This document shows positions 26,711-35,001 of a stretch of 39,410 nucleotides of DNA, piece after piece. Each line of letters starts with the position of its first letter. Within the stretch, counting starts at the first letter, position 1. Both the position numbers and the translations under genes were made by a program. Origin of the DNA: an uncultured Microbacterium sp. GTDB taxonomy: Bacteria > Actinomycetota > Actinomycetes > Actinomycetales > Microbacteriaceae. The stretch covers positions 1-39,410 of the forward strand of contig NZ_CALBRW010000030.1 in NCBI RefSeq assembly GCF_937927635.1, given 5' to 3'. A model generated the notes under the pieces. That model searched no databases and was not told the origin of the DNA. It was given only the letters and a program-made list of their open reading frames with translations.

Positions 26711-27088
26711 TCAGTCGTCCTGGTCTCGCCCGCGCAGCCTGTCGATCTCGCGCCGCTCGCGCTTGGTCGGGCGGCCGGCGCCGCGGTCGCGAACGGCCAG
26801 CATGGCGACGGGGTCGCGTGGGGGAGTCCGATCGTCGTATGCCGTGGCGGCGACAGGAGCTCCGACGCGCTTGACCAGGGTCTGCCGCACGATGAGGATC
26901 CGGTCGAAACCGGCGATGCGCACTCGCACCTCGTCACCAGGCTTGACGGTCTGCGCAGCCTTCGTGCGCTCCCTGTTGACGCGAACATGCCCCGCACGGC
27001 ATGCGGTCGTCGCAGCGGAGCGGGTCTTGTAGATCCTGATCGCCCACAGCCAGGCATCCACGCGTGCCGGCTTCACGGCATCCGTCAT
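26711..27088 (-). CDS. S4-domain RNA-binding protein (Hsp15-like)
   Basis: 125 aa. S4 domain at residues 8-55 (ARVDAWLWAIRIYKTRSAAT), followed by a basic tail GRPTKRERREIDRLRGR. Hsp15 (HslR) of E. coli binds stalled 50S subunits with nascent chain; that role is by analogy. ATG 27088 is chosen because GGAGGGAG lies 6-7 bases before it and it overlaps the stop of the YhhN gene as ATGA; a longer frame upstream belongs to that gene. Last gene of a four-gene minus-strand operon. Confidence 0.88.
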   Translation of the reverse strand: MTDAVKPARVDAWLWAIRIYKTRSAATTACRAGHVRVNRERTKAAQTVKPGDEVRVRIAGFDRILIVRQTLVKRVGAPVAATAYDDRTPPRDPVAMLAVRDRGAGRPTKRERREIDRLRGRDQDD

Positions 27089-27795
27089 CGCGACTCCCTC
27101 CTGTGGGGCGTGCGCAGCACGCCCCACACGATCAACCCCTGGCCGATCGTGTACGTGATCATGACCGCAGGCCCCAACCATCCCGGGAGGCCGTCGGGCA
27201 GGAAGAGCCGGAATGCCAGGATCGAATCACTGGCGAGGAAGAACCCGCCGCCGATCGCGACGATCGGATGGCATCGGGCCGACATCGCCGCCGTGCCGGC
27301 CAGCACGATCCCGTAGACGGCCACGGCGAGGAGCAGTCCGCCGGTGTGCGGGCCCACGATGCTCAGCATCCCGACCCACCACGCGACATACACGAGCGTC
27401 CACCACGGCAGCCGTCGGATGCGCGCGAAGCGCGCGAACAGCACGATGTATGCGATGTGCGCGAGGCCGAAGAAGCCCAGCATCAGCGGCAGTTCCGGCA
27501 GACCGGGGAAGAACGCGCCTGCACCATCACCGAGCCAGGAGAGCAGTAGTGCGCCCAGCAATAGTCCGAGGACGGCTCGCGGGAGCAGCCGCGGCGCCGC
27601 GATCAGCACCGGCAGGGCCAGCAGCGGCATGAGCCACAGTTTGGTCGGCGGTGCGAGCGGGCTGTCCAGTGCGATCGCCGACACGTGGATGATTGCCAGG
27701 ACGACATAGGGAGCCCAGACGGCGATGTCGAGAGGCCGGATGCTGCCAGGCATCCGCTGCTCGTGGTCCGCTGCGCGCGCGACGGGAGTGCTCAC
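27085..27795 (-). CDS. YhhN/TMEM86 family membrane protein (lysoplasmalogenase-like)
   Basis: 236 aa, about eight hydrophobic segments. Conserved family features are LLLSWLGDGAGAFFPG, IAYIVLF, and the late FFLASDSILAF. Animal members are lysoplasmalogenases that cut vinyl-ether lysolipids; the bacterial role is uncertain. The start GTG 27795 overlaps the upstream stop (GTGA) and the end overlaps the S4 gene. Confidence 0.85.
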   Translation of the reverse strand: MSTPVARAADHEQRMPGSIRPLDIAVWAPYVVLAIIHVSAIALDSPLAPPTKLWLMPLLALPVLIAAPRLLPRAVLGLLLGALLLSWLGDGAGAFFPGLPELPLMLGFFGLAHIAYIVLFARFARIRRLPWWTLVYVAWWVGMLSIVGPHTGGLLLAVAVYGIVLAGTAAMSARCHPIVAIGGGFFLASDSILAFRLFLPDGLPGWLGPAVMITYTIGQGLIVWGVLRTPHRRESR

Positions 27796-28247
27796 GACTC
27801 GACGGACACGGCGGTGACGGCGTTGTCCGGTCCGAGGTGCGCCGCGGGCCAGTACCCGTCGGGGAAGTGCGTGCCGCAGGTGTCGACGAAGTGCAGCACG
27901 ATCTCCCCGTCGGCCGAGGCCTCGATGGCTTCGAGGCGGAGGTCTGCGGCGCCCTCGTCGAGTTCGTACTGTTCCGGCTCGACCTCGCTGAAGTGCGCGA
28001 TCACGGCATCCGACGCGGCACGGCGGACGCCTGCGAGGTCGGCCACCGCCGTCTTCAGCCTCGGCAGTCGTGCGCGGACATCGTCGGCTTCGGGCCCGTC
28101 GACCATCAACTCGATCTGCGCGTCGCCGTCGTCGATGCGCCCCGCGTACCAGTCATGAACGGCGACGGTGCCGTCATCGAAGACGCTCTCGGCCTGGGTC
28201 AGCGTGCCGAGCTCGGGATCGTCGATGGGCGGATGCTGTGCGCTCAT
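27792..28247 (-). CDS. Conserved-looking acidic protein, function unknown
   Basis: 151 aa, strongly acidic and soluble. The C-terminal half (LHFVDTCGTHFPDGYWPAAH followed by LGPDNAVTAVSVES) looks like a compact beta-rich domain seen in actinobacterial hypothetical proteins; I do not recognise a named family with certainty (a DUF2004-like match is possible). Four bases separate it from the GNAT gene, and it overlaps the YhhN gene, so it is in the same operon. No catalytic motif is visible. Confidence 0.75.
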   Translation of the reverse strand: MSAQHPPIDDPELGTLTQAESVFDDGTVAVHDWYAGRIDDGDAQIELMVDGPEADDVRARLPRLKTAVADLAGVRRAASDAVIAHFSEVEPEQYELDEGAADLRLEAIEASADGEIVLHFVDTCGTHFPDGYWPAAHLGPDNAVTAVSVES

Positions 28248-28251
28248 GGCT

Positions 28252-28851
28252 TCACGCTATCGCGGCGCCGTCGTGCAGCTCGCGCACCACGAGCACGCGC
28301 CCGCCGGTGAGGGTCGCTGTCTGCTGGAAACCCTGATCGAGGAAGACCGAGAGCGTGCCGTGGAACAGATCGTTGGAGTGATGCTCGCCCTCGCTCGTGT
28401 CGACCGGATACGCCTCGATGAGCCGTGCACCGGAATCGCGTGCATGGTCGATTCCTGCGCGCAGGAGCTGTGCGGTGAGCCCCCTGCCGCGGTATTCGCG
28501 CCGCACGACGAAGCAGGTCACGGCCCAGACGCTGTCATCGTCCAGTGCCTCGGCAGTCGCCGCGGCGATGGCCCTGGTGCGCAGGATGCGGGTCTGGACC
28601 GTGCGCGGGCCGACGCGGATCCATCCCGCGGCCTCTCCATCGATGTAGGCGACCAGTCCGGGCGGAGGACCTGCTTCGACCTCGTCGTGCAGCATCTCGC
28701 GCCGCTGCTCGAAGGTGGTCGCCTGCCAGTCCTTGTTGCTGACGACGGGCCAGATGCACTGGCAGCTGCGCCCGTCTCCGCCTCCGGAGAGCGAGTGCTG
28801 CACATCGTCCCATCGCCCGATCGTCGCGCGTTCCGTGGTGATCGTGGTCAT
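28252..28851 (-). CDS. GNAT family N-acetyltransferase
   Basis: 199 aa. The acetyl-CoA motif A is clear: VWAVTCFVVRREYRGRGLTA, with the R/Q-x-x-G-x-G/A pattern as RREYRGRG. SCQCIWPVVSNKDWQ with clustered Cys and Trp precedes the core and recalls GNATs that act on small toxic molecules, but the substrate is unknown. First gene of the minus-strand operon, divergent from tRNA-Pro. No strong ribosome-binding site is seen before ATG 28851. Confidence 0.86.
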   Translation of the reverse strand: MTTITTERATIGRWDDVQHSLSGGGDGRSCQCIWPVVSNKDWQATTFEQRREMLHDEVEAGPPPGLVAYIDGEAAGWIRVGPRTVQTRILRTRAIAAATAEALDDDSVWAVTCFVVRREYRGRGLTAQLLRAGIDHARDSGARLIEAYPVDTSEGEHHSNDLFHGTLSVFLDQGFQQTATLTGGRVLVVRELHDGAAIA

Positions 28852-28919
28852 GCTGGCACGCTACGCGGCACCTCGGACATCGGCAATGGATCATGCGCGC
28901 CACGCCCGGTCCAAGGCGG

Positions 28920-28976
28920 TTCGCGAGCGCCGTGCGAGTCGGCTAGGATTGTGGAGTTGCCCGCACTTCGGTGCGG
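28920..28976 (+). promoter_or_regulatory. Promoter and UUCG hairpin ahead of the tRNA-Pro locus
   Basis: TTCGCG at 28920-28925 and TAGGAT at 28944-28949 with 18 bases between are a plausible -35/-10. The transcript would begin near 28956 and at once contain CCGCAC-TTCG-GTGCGG (28961-28976), a stable UUCG tetraloop hairpin, before the tRNA half-copy. The hairpin may protect or guide processing of the precursor. Confidence 0.45.
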
Positions 28977-28983
28977 ATCACAA

Positions 28984-29022
28984 CGGGATGTGGCGCAGCT
29001 TGGTAGCGCACTTGACTGGGGG
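28984..29022 (+). pseudogene. tRNA-Pro 5' half-copy, truncated at the anticodon loop
   Basis: These 39 bases repeat the first 39 bases of the complete tRNA-Pro 84 bases downstream with a single change (T for C in the anticodon stem); identity extends 4 bases upstream of the tRNA start (28980). The match ends exactly after the last base of the anticodon loop (position 38), after which 41 unrelated bases run to the full gene. Anticodon loops are frequent crossover points for tyrosine integrases, so this is probably a scar of an integration or excision event. Confidence 0.85.
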
Positions 29023-29067
29023 ACACATTGTCTTCGACGGTCGAGAACAGCCTAGAAAACTCAACAA

Positions 29068-29141
29068 CGGGATGTGGCGCAGCTTGGTAGCGCACCTGAC
29101 TGGGGGTCAGGGGGTCGCAGGTTCAAATCCTGTCATCCCGA
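29068..29141 (+). tRNA. tRNA-Pro (anticodon GGG)
   Basis: A complete 74-base cloverleaf: acceptor CGGGATG/CATCCCG, D-stem GCGC/GCGC, anticodon stem CCTGA/TCAGG around loop CTGGGGG with anticodon GGG at 29102-29104, T-stem GCAGG/CCTGT with loop TTCAAAT, discriminator A. CCA is not encoded. It reads codon CCC. It is the anchor of the island: the integrase pseudogene lies 200 bases downstream and points toward it. Confidence 0.97.
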
Positions 29142-29342
29142 CAGAAAAAGCCTGATGGAACGGCATTTCCGAGTGCCCGATTTCCACTAGTGTACGTCGG
29201 ACGAAGATCGATTCTGTGGTCCCGATTTGTGCTTCCTATGTTAAGGGACGTCGGACCTCACGGAACTCGCGTGGTCCCAACATGTTCCCAAATCCCTGAC
29301 CCCTACGAATCAAAGTCAAGTGGTGTAAGAGCTCGCTCCGCT

Positions 29343-30466
29343 TCATCCGAGATGCTGGTTCGTCCGTTCCGCGGCGAGCGTGAGCTCGGTGGTGTCGGTG
29401 TGCAAGTAGCCCTTGGTCGTCTCGATCGAGGCGTGTCCGAGGATGTCACGGACGATGTGAAGAGGGACGCCGGCATTTGCGAACCATGTGGCCCCGGCAT
29501 GTCTGAGGTCATGTCGTCGCAGACCGGGGTGGCCGAGTCCTTGTACCAGGTTGTTCCAGTCGGTGGCTCGCGAGAGCTTTCCGGTGGTGAGGACCCCGCC
29601 GCGGGGGCCTCGGAGCAGGGCTGATCATGTTCGCGGTCCTCAGTAATGCGTCTGAGCACGGGCTCCAACGGCTTGAGGATCGGTACCCTGCGTGCGTGCC
29701 TGCTCTTGGTGGGCTTGAGGCATAGCCCGTTCGACCCGGGGAAGTGCTGTCGTGCGATGGTGACGAGGCGGTTGTCCCAATCAATGTCGCTGACGACCAG
29801 ACCGGCGACCTCGGACACCCGCGCCGCGAGAAGAGCGGAGAGGAGGACAAAGTCTCCATAAGCCACGTGAACACGACGGCACGCGTCCGCGAGGCTTTGC
29901 ACCTCGCCGAGAGTCGGGATCTTGCGCGCGAGATCGGCTGTCGACGACGGTGTCCGTCGTCTTGCGCGTGTTCGCGCGGGGTTCGCGGCAATGATCTCGT
30001 CTCGCAGGGCTTCGTCGAGCACCCGTGTGAGGGCTGACACCGTGTTCTTCAGTGTCGACGGCGAGCAGTCGCCTTCCCACCGGTCGATCGTTCTGTCGAT
30101 GACGGCAGTGCTGATCGATCGCACGGCCAGGTGTCCCAGGGCAGGAAGTACGCGGACCCTGATGCTGGCGCGATATCCGTTCGCCGTCGACGACGGATCG
30201 AGTCCTCGAAGATACCGATCCCCGATCTCGGCGATGTAGTCGGCGAGCGAGATCAGCGGGTCGCCCGCGATGCGCGTTCGTGACTGGAGCTGTTCCAGGA
30301 ACGTCCTGGCTTCTCCCTCGCGATCGAACGTTGCCGAGTAGCTTCGCCGCTCGCGTGAAACGGGATCGCTCCACCTGGCGCGGGCGCGGAATCGGCCGTG
30401 GCGATTCGCGATGTCTTGCGTGAGGTGTACTCCGATGGGCGGGACGTGACGGTGCTTTGTGTTCAT
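29343..30466 (-). pseudogene. Tyrosine-recombinase integrase, broken by a one-base frameshift
   Basis: From ATG 30466 the frame gives a core-binding domain and the first catalytic half: Arg in LLAARVSEVAGL and Lys in LKPTKSRHARRVPI. After REHDQP (at the GGG run 29618-29620, plus strand) this frame becomes nonsense. The neighbouring frame then supplies LLRGPRGGVLTTGKLSRATD, HDLRHAGATWFANAG, LGHASIETTKGYLHTD with the His/Arg box and the Tyr nucleophile, ending at TGA 29345-29343. One missing C in a C run explains it. Restored length is about 374 aa, normal for the family. It is either an inactive gene or a homopolymer sequencing error. Confidence 0.88.
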
Positions 30467-30648
30467 TCACTCGAAGCTGGCAGAGCGCACCGGGTAGTGA
30501 TCGTGATGTCGGATGCCTGGCGGGTGCTACGGGCTCGGCAAACTAATCGATGCCGGCGATCACGTCGCCTCGGCGTCGCCCCACCGGGACCAATGTCCGA
30601 GCCCATGGCTAACGTGAGAACGTAGCAATTTAGTGGAGGCCGGTTTGC

Positions 30649-31341
30649 ATGGGTGAGATTCTGATTGCGGTATCACGGCTCGGTGAGAATGACTCACGCG
30701 AAGCGCAGAACGCTCGTGCGGTGAAGTGGCTTCTCGCGCAGCCGGGCGGATCAGTGGTGATCGTGACGCCGCGGCGTGCCGTGGAAAGCGCAAGCCTCAA
30801 GCGGCTGATCGCCCAACCGAACGTGCGTCACCACGCCTGGCGCGGATTTCATGGCGGGCACTTCGACGGGCAGCGAGTGCTCTACGCTTGGCCCGATCGC
30901 CAGCATCTGAACGACCTGTGGAACGCTGACGCCGACGCCATCGTGGTCATCGAATGGGGCGTCGAGGAGACTGCCGAGTGGATCGAGGACGTGAATCCGA
31001 TCCAGCTGTTCCCGGGCGAGACGATCGACCCATCGCCGCGTGCGGAGATCACGCTCGAGCCGTTGCCGAATGGCGTGGACGAGATCCTCGAGTACATCGC
31101 CGGCATGGCTGCCGGATACTCGTCGGGCCTGAAGTGGAACGAGGAGGACAAACTCAAGGCCGACATGATGAACCGTCCCGAACGCTGGGCCTCGATTACC
31201 GTCGACCAGGTACGAGCGAAGTGCCGGGCACTCGGAATGCGCGGAGACGACGTCGACACCATCGCGGGCTTCCTGCAGCGCCGGAAGGAGGGTCGACGAT
31301 TCAACCTGCGATCTTCTTATCGCACGTTCCAGTTCAACTGA
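30649..31341 (+). CDS. Island protein of unknown function, 230 aa
   Basis: I do not recognise a family. The N-terminal half reads as an alpha/beta domain (MGEILIAVSRLG, GGSVVIVTPRRAVE, DAIVVIEWGVEETAEWIED), the rest as helices with a basic C-terminus (FLQRRKEGRRFNLRSSYR). ATG 30649 has GTGGAGG at 30632-30638. It lies between the integrase and the SIR2 cassette, on the opposite strand to both, and seems to be a single-gene unit. It could belong to island maintenance or to defence. Confidence 0.72.
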   Translation: MGEILIAVSRLGENDSREAQNARAVKWLLAQPGGSVVIVTPRRAVESASLKRLIAQPNVRHHAWRGFHGGHFDGQRVLYAWPDRQHLNDLWNADADAIVVIEWGVEETAEWIEDVNPIQLFPGETIDPSPRAEITLEPLPNGVDEILEYIAGMAAGYSSGLKWNEEDKLKADMMNRPERWASITVDQVRAKCRALGMRGDDVDTIAGFLQRRKEGRRFNLRSSYRTFQFN

Positions 31342-31376
31342 ATCGAATGGGGCGACCACCTTGGTCCGTCGCGATG

Positions 31377-31742
31377 CTATTCATCGAACGAGTCGTCAGC
31401 CAACCATCCTTGGTCGAGGTCGTTGTAGATGTCGACTGCGGCCAGGGTTCGACCGAGCCGGGGAGGACTCTTGGAGACGAACGCGTCGGGGTGGTGATAG
31501 ATCCGTTCTCGCCCGCCGGGTGCGGTTGAAAGACAGAACACGCTCGTCCCCACGTGCGGGATGGACCGATCGGATCTGACCTCGACATCGAAGGTTGGGT
31601 CGAAGCCGCTAAAGTTTCCGGGGCGCCTCGCGCTGTCGAGATGTGATGCGGTCAGGGAGATTCGCGCCGTCAGTCGTGTTCCTCGGCGGGGAGCGCCGTC
31701 GCACGGGTGCGCTCGTGTGGTGTCTGGCCGCTGTCGATCCAC
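31377..31742 (-). CDS. Small ORF after and overlapping the SIR2 gene, unknown function
   Basis: Possible 121-aa product from GTG 31742, overlapping the last 73 bases of the SIR2 gene. The part beyond the SIR2 stop (FDPTFDVEVRSDRSIPHVGT and on to DIYNDLDQGWLADDSFDE) has C/G-rich third positions and a natural composition, so it is probably coding, but the start is uncertain: a GTG in HVGTS is a shorter choice. It could be an accessory or immunity-like gene of the cassette, or the remnant of a larger gene. Confidence 0.4.
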   Translation of the reverse strand: MDRQRPDTTRAHPCDGAPRRGTRLTARISLTASHLDSARRPGNFSGFDPTFDVEVRSDRSIPHVGTSVFCLSTAPGGRERIYHHPDAFVSKSPPRLGRTLAAVDIYNDLDQGWLADDSFDE

Positions 31743-33682
31743 ATCTGCATGGGGACGTTGCCGGCTGCACTGCGGACCCGGCTCCAGGAGAGTTCATAGC
31801 CGATCATGCCTAGCCTGACGCTGACGGCCTTCACAGCGAGCAGTGCGCTGTCGACGTCGTCGAGAAGCCCGCTAGTGAACAGCGGGTGTGCTGCACCTTC
31901 GGCTTCGAGGTCATGCAGGAGGCGCAGCGCAGTCGCACTCTGATAACGGTCATCGCCACGGAGATCGACGGTAAGAATGTGCGGTCTGCCGACGGACGCG
32001 AGGCGGCAGATGCTACCGAGGACGCGATCCCGATCCTGCCAGGCCGCTGTGCGAGCGGTTTGCGCTACCGACGTGTCCGCGCCGGGTCGGCGCCCGGCAT
32101 CCTCGAGCTCCTTGTTCGCCGCCTGATAGCTCTTGTCCTTCTCCGCATACTCGGTCTGCAGAGCGGTGAAGCGCGGTGCATGACAGGTCGCCCAGGCTAG
32201 CCGCAGCACTTCGAACCGCTGCCAAGCTTCCTCGAGCGGTTCGGCACCGAGGGAGAGAGCATCTGCCAGAAGCGGCGCGACTACCTCGAACAATCGGGTG
32301 TGTATGTGTCTCGCCCCCTCGTAGCCGGCTTCGGCGTCGATGCTCGCGGCCAGCGACTCAAGTTCACCGTTGTAACGGTGTGGATGCTTGAGTGCGAACA
32401 ACCGTCCCAGCAGGTCAAATCGTTGCGCGGCTACTGCGGCGACACCGGCGGCGTAGAAAAGGATGGCGCCGGATACCACCCGCAGCGACAGGAGCTTGAC
32501 GAGGCCGGACCCGTCTACAGAGGTAGTGAAACGAGGAAGCTCATCGATCCACCATCTGTCGGTGTCATGGTCGCCCCAGTACGTGAGTGCCATCACCAGC
32601 GCGGCGGGTAGTCGGGTTGCTTCTTCGACCCGGGCGAGCATCTCTTCGTAGTCACCGTCTTTGTGGTGATCGGCGAGGTGAAATTCCGGCAGTCGGTGCA
32701 GAGTGTCAAGTTCTCGACGGAGCCGGTCGTGCAGGCCGATCGCGACGGTCTGTCCGGCGAGCTCACGCTTTGCGGTCTCTACGGCCACCGGGATGGCTAA
32801 GGGATGACGGGCACGTCGGCTGGCCAAGGCTGCGACGCCGTCGGCGAGGCGCCCGAAACCGGTATCCGCATCTTGGGCGACATGAATACCCTTCTTGAGC
32901 GTTCGCAGAACGGTCGCTTCCTCCGACGGCGCAGCGGGCTCAAACCAGGTCAGAGTGAACCTGTTCGGGTAATGGGCCGCGATCGCGTCGCGCAGCGCAG
33001 GATCGTACTTGGAGGACCAACCGGCGATGATTAGGCCGTAGTCCTCCAGAATGCGCTGGAGGAGTCGAGAAGTGCTGGGCTCGTAGGCCGCGAGTTCAGT
33101 GACGGTGTTGAGCATCGTCGTGGGGTTCAGGTAGTCGCCGTGGAGGTGGACCACGCAGCAGTCGAGCGTGTGTAGCGGCGCCATCCCGTCAATGTCGGCA
33201 GGGCTGGCCACGATGGTCGGTTCGACGCCCTCATTCCGTAACGCCTGTTCGATGAGGTGATCGAAGTTCAACGTGACGATGACCTTGACCGTCCCGGATC
33301 GGACGAGTCTCGCGATCGCGAGGTGCGCGGGGGTGGGGGCCTTCCGGTCTGCGTCGATGTCATCGAGGCTCCGCTCAAAGTACCCGCGCAGCAAGCGTTG
33401 CCGCTCGATCTGTGTCGGAGCGATGCGTTCGAGGACACCTTCATACGTCGGGTATGCATCGAACCGCTCCTCGTACCAGGCGATGGGGTCAGTAGGAGTT
33501 GCGCCAACGAGATCGGCTGTGCGGGTAACGAGGTCCTCGAGCACACCCCACGCGGTCGGGATACCGCTGGGCGCAGAGACACCAGCACCGAGCAGCAGCG
33601 CATACGCGCCAGGGTTGGAATGGAGGGAGAACGCGACGGTCAGCAGTTCGCTCTCGTCCGCGGTGAGATCGGCCATACTCAT
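31670..33682 (-). CDS. SIR2-domain protein with unclassified helical C-terminus (putative defence NADase)
   Basis: 670 aa from ATG 33682 (ATG 33676 also possible). Residues 25-290 are a SIR2-like fold: LLLGAGVSAPSGIP (GAGVS 32-36), VIVTLNFDHLIEQAL with N139 and D141, CVVHLHGDYL with the catalytic-type H181, and LIIAGWSS at 218-224. The TxNFD and HLHG residues are intact, so NAD cleavage is plausible. Residues about 290-670 are mostly helical and match no effector or sensor I can name; they may detect infection. In known systems (Thoeris, DSR, SIR2-APAZ) such domains deplete NAD to abort phage growth. It lies 127 bases after the nuclease-like gene on the same strand. Confidence 0.85.
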   Translation of the reverse strand: MSMADLTADESELLTVAFSLHSNPGAYALLLGAGVSAPSGIPTAWGVLEDLVTRTADLVGATPTDPIAWYEERFDAYPTYEGVLERIAPTQIERQRLLRGYFERSLDDIDADRKAPTPAHLAIARLVRSGTVKVIVTLNFDHLIEQALRNEGVEPTIVASPADIDGMAPLHTLDCCVVHLHGDYLNPTTMLNTVTELAAYEPSTSRLLQRILEDYGLIIAGWSSKYDPALRDAIAAHYPNRFTLTWFEPAAPSEEATVLRTLKKGIHVAQDADTGFGRLADGVAALASRRARHPLAIPVAVETAKRELAGQTVAIGLHDRLRRELDTLHRLPEFHLADHHKDGDYEEMLARVEEATRLPAALVMALTYWGDHDTDRWWIDELPRFTTSVDGSGLVKLLSLRVVSGAILFYAAGVAAVAAQRFDLLGRLFALKHPHRYNGELESLAASIDAEAGYEGARHIHTRLFEVVAPLLADALSLGAEPLEEAWQRFEVLRLAWATCHAPRFTALQTEYAEKDKSYQAANKELEDAGRRPGADTSVAQTARTAAWQDRDRVLGSICRLASVGRPHILTVDLRGDDRYQSATALRLLHDLEAEGAAHPLFTSGLLDDVDSALLAVKAVSVRLGMIGYELSWSRVRSAAGNVPMQMWIDSGQTPHERTRATALPAEEHD

Positions 33683-33809
33683 GACCGTATCTGCCAGTGA
33701 CGACGTCCCAGCAGTAAAAGGCTGTCACGCTGATGTTCGGTCCTGTGACTGATAGTCGCGCGCTGATCCGAGGTGGTCCCAAGACGACGAAGCGGGGACG
33801 ACCGCTCGA

Positions 33810-34883
33810 TCATCCTTGGTGATGCGGAGTCCGTACTACGACAACACCCGCCACTGATTCCGGCATCTCGGACGAGAGCTGGGCTGTGTCGATCGTGCCT
33901 GATTCGATGTCCAGGACGTAGCCGGGCGGTGCATGACGCAGAGGGTCGAGAAGATGTGGGAAGTACTCGACACCGCCGTGCATGGTGTCCTCCGGGAGTT
34001 CGCGAAAGATCGGCCCGAGCATGTCGTGCAGGCCTGCTCGTGAGGGCGATGCGCTTGCAGTAGCCGCGGAGAACTGTCCGAAGCGGGCTTGGAGGACGCG
34101 ATCGATCATCGCTCGGGTGACAGCTCCTGTACCGTCCTGCCGTGTGGTGAGGAAATGCGAGAGCTCCGGTGAGAGTTTCTCCTCGACCACCGGGATGAGC
34201 GGCGGCTTTCCCGCCGGCGTCCAGAGGTCTTCGAGTGCCACCGAGGATTCATATGTCGAGCTGGCGTCATCCATACCGATGTCGGTTGCGAGGAGAGCGG
34301 GTGCGAGGGAGACGGCGCGTTTGACGCAGGAGAGACATCTACCGGTCTGGTGGAGGCTCGAGCATCGCTCGCGGCGCCGGTAGTCGGGTGTTCCGAGATA
34401 GAGCGCGTAGACCGGGAGTAGACCGAGCTTCGCTGCGGCTGAGAAAAGCACGTCGCGCTGGGTATGGGCTGCGCCATGGGCCTTGTACGCGAACCCGAAA
34501 TGCCACCGGCCGCTCTGATTGATGGTCACGCGTTTGGCTTGTACGAGCATGCCGTAGGCACTGGTTCCATCTACCCACCACCAGATCCAGTCAGCGCCGC
34601 TGTGTGATTCGGCGGTCTGCGTGAATGGCGCCACGGTCACAGCGCGTGCGACCTGCGCGATTACGGTCTCGGTGATCGAAGTCTCGGCCCACCGTAGCTG
34701 TGCTCCTTCGCATGCGGTCATGTGCTGGATAGCTTTGATGCGGGCTCTCTTGAACGCTTCCTTGACCGGTTCCACATGTCTATTGTCCTTCTCGACGTAG
34801 TGCACTCCCGTGATGAAGGTCAGGCGGCGTCTTCTGAACCGCATCGCAGCCCGGTCATTCAGGTAAACCAGCCTTGAAATCAT
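33810..34883 (-). CDS. Putative PD-(D/E)XK-type nuclease (DUF6615-like)
   Basis: 357 aa from ATG 34883 (ATG 34844 is possible). The core reads WAETSITETVIAQ, then ESHSGADWIWWWVDG and YGMLVQAKR, giving E67/E72, D98 and Q115-A-K117: the acidic helix, then D..(Q)xK, of restriction-endonuclease-like folds. From memory, the GADW-WWW...QAKR pattern matches DUF6615. A Cys group follows (C174, C183, C186) that might bind zinc. The C-terminal 150 residues are unassigned. It precedes the SIR2 gene on the same strand, suggesting a joint defence role (inference). Confidence 0.72.
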   Translation of the reverse strand: MISRLVYLNDRAAMRFRRRRLTFITGVHYVEKDNRHVEPVKEAFKRARIKAIQHMTACEGAQLRWAETSITETVIAQVARAVTVAPFTQTAESHSGADWIWWWVDGTSAYGMLVQAKRVTINQSGRWHFGFAYKAHGAAHTQRDVLFSAAAKLGLLPVYALYLGTPDYRRRERCSSLHQTGRCLSCVKRAVSLAPALLATDIGMDDASSTYESSVALEDLWTPAGKPPLIPVVEEKLSPELSHFLTTRQDGTGAVTRAMIDRVLQARFGQFSAATASASPSRAGLHDMLGPIFRELPEDTMHGGVEYFPHLLDPLRHAPPGYVLDIESGTIDTAQLSSEMPESVAGVVVVRTPHHQG

Positions 34884-35001
34884 CGGCGAGCTCGTGCGAG
34901 TTTCGAAGTGTCTCTGACACCAGCGCCCGGTATCTGGGGCGTCCGGGTATCACCAATCTCGAACACTGTCTGGAAGTGTTGGTGCTTGCGACGGATGCTG
35001 C

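Noticed and set aside
24590..27316. 902-aa plus-strand frame opposite the HNH gene
   Set aside because: Gly/Val/Arg-rich antisense shadow; the minus strand has a clear DUF222/HNH protein and the S4 protein.
29303..29620. Integrase C-terminus as read in the uninterrupted frame
   Set aside because: That reading (SEAPAAGSSPPESSREPPTG) is low-complexity nonsense, while the adjacent frame has the HxLRH and Tyr motifs; the uninterrupted frame is an artefact after the frameshift.
29618..29620. Programmed ribosomal frameshift in the integrase
   Set aside because: I see no slippery heptamer with a clear downstream structure; a lost C in a C run is simpler.
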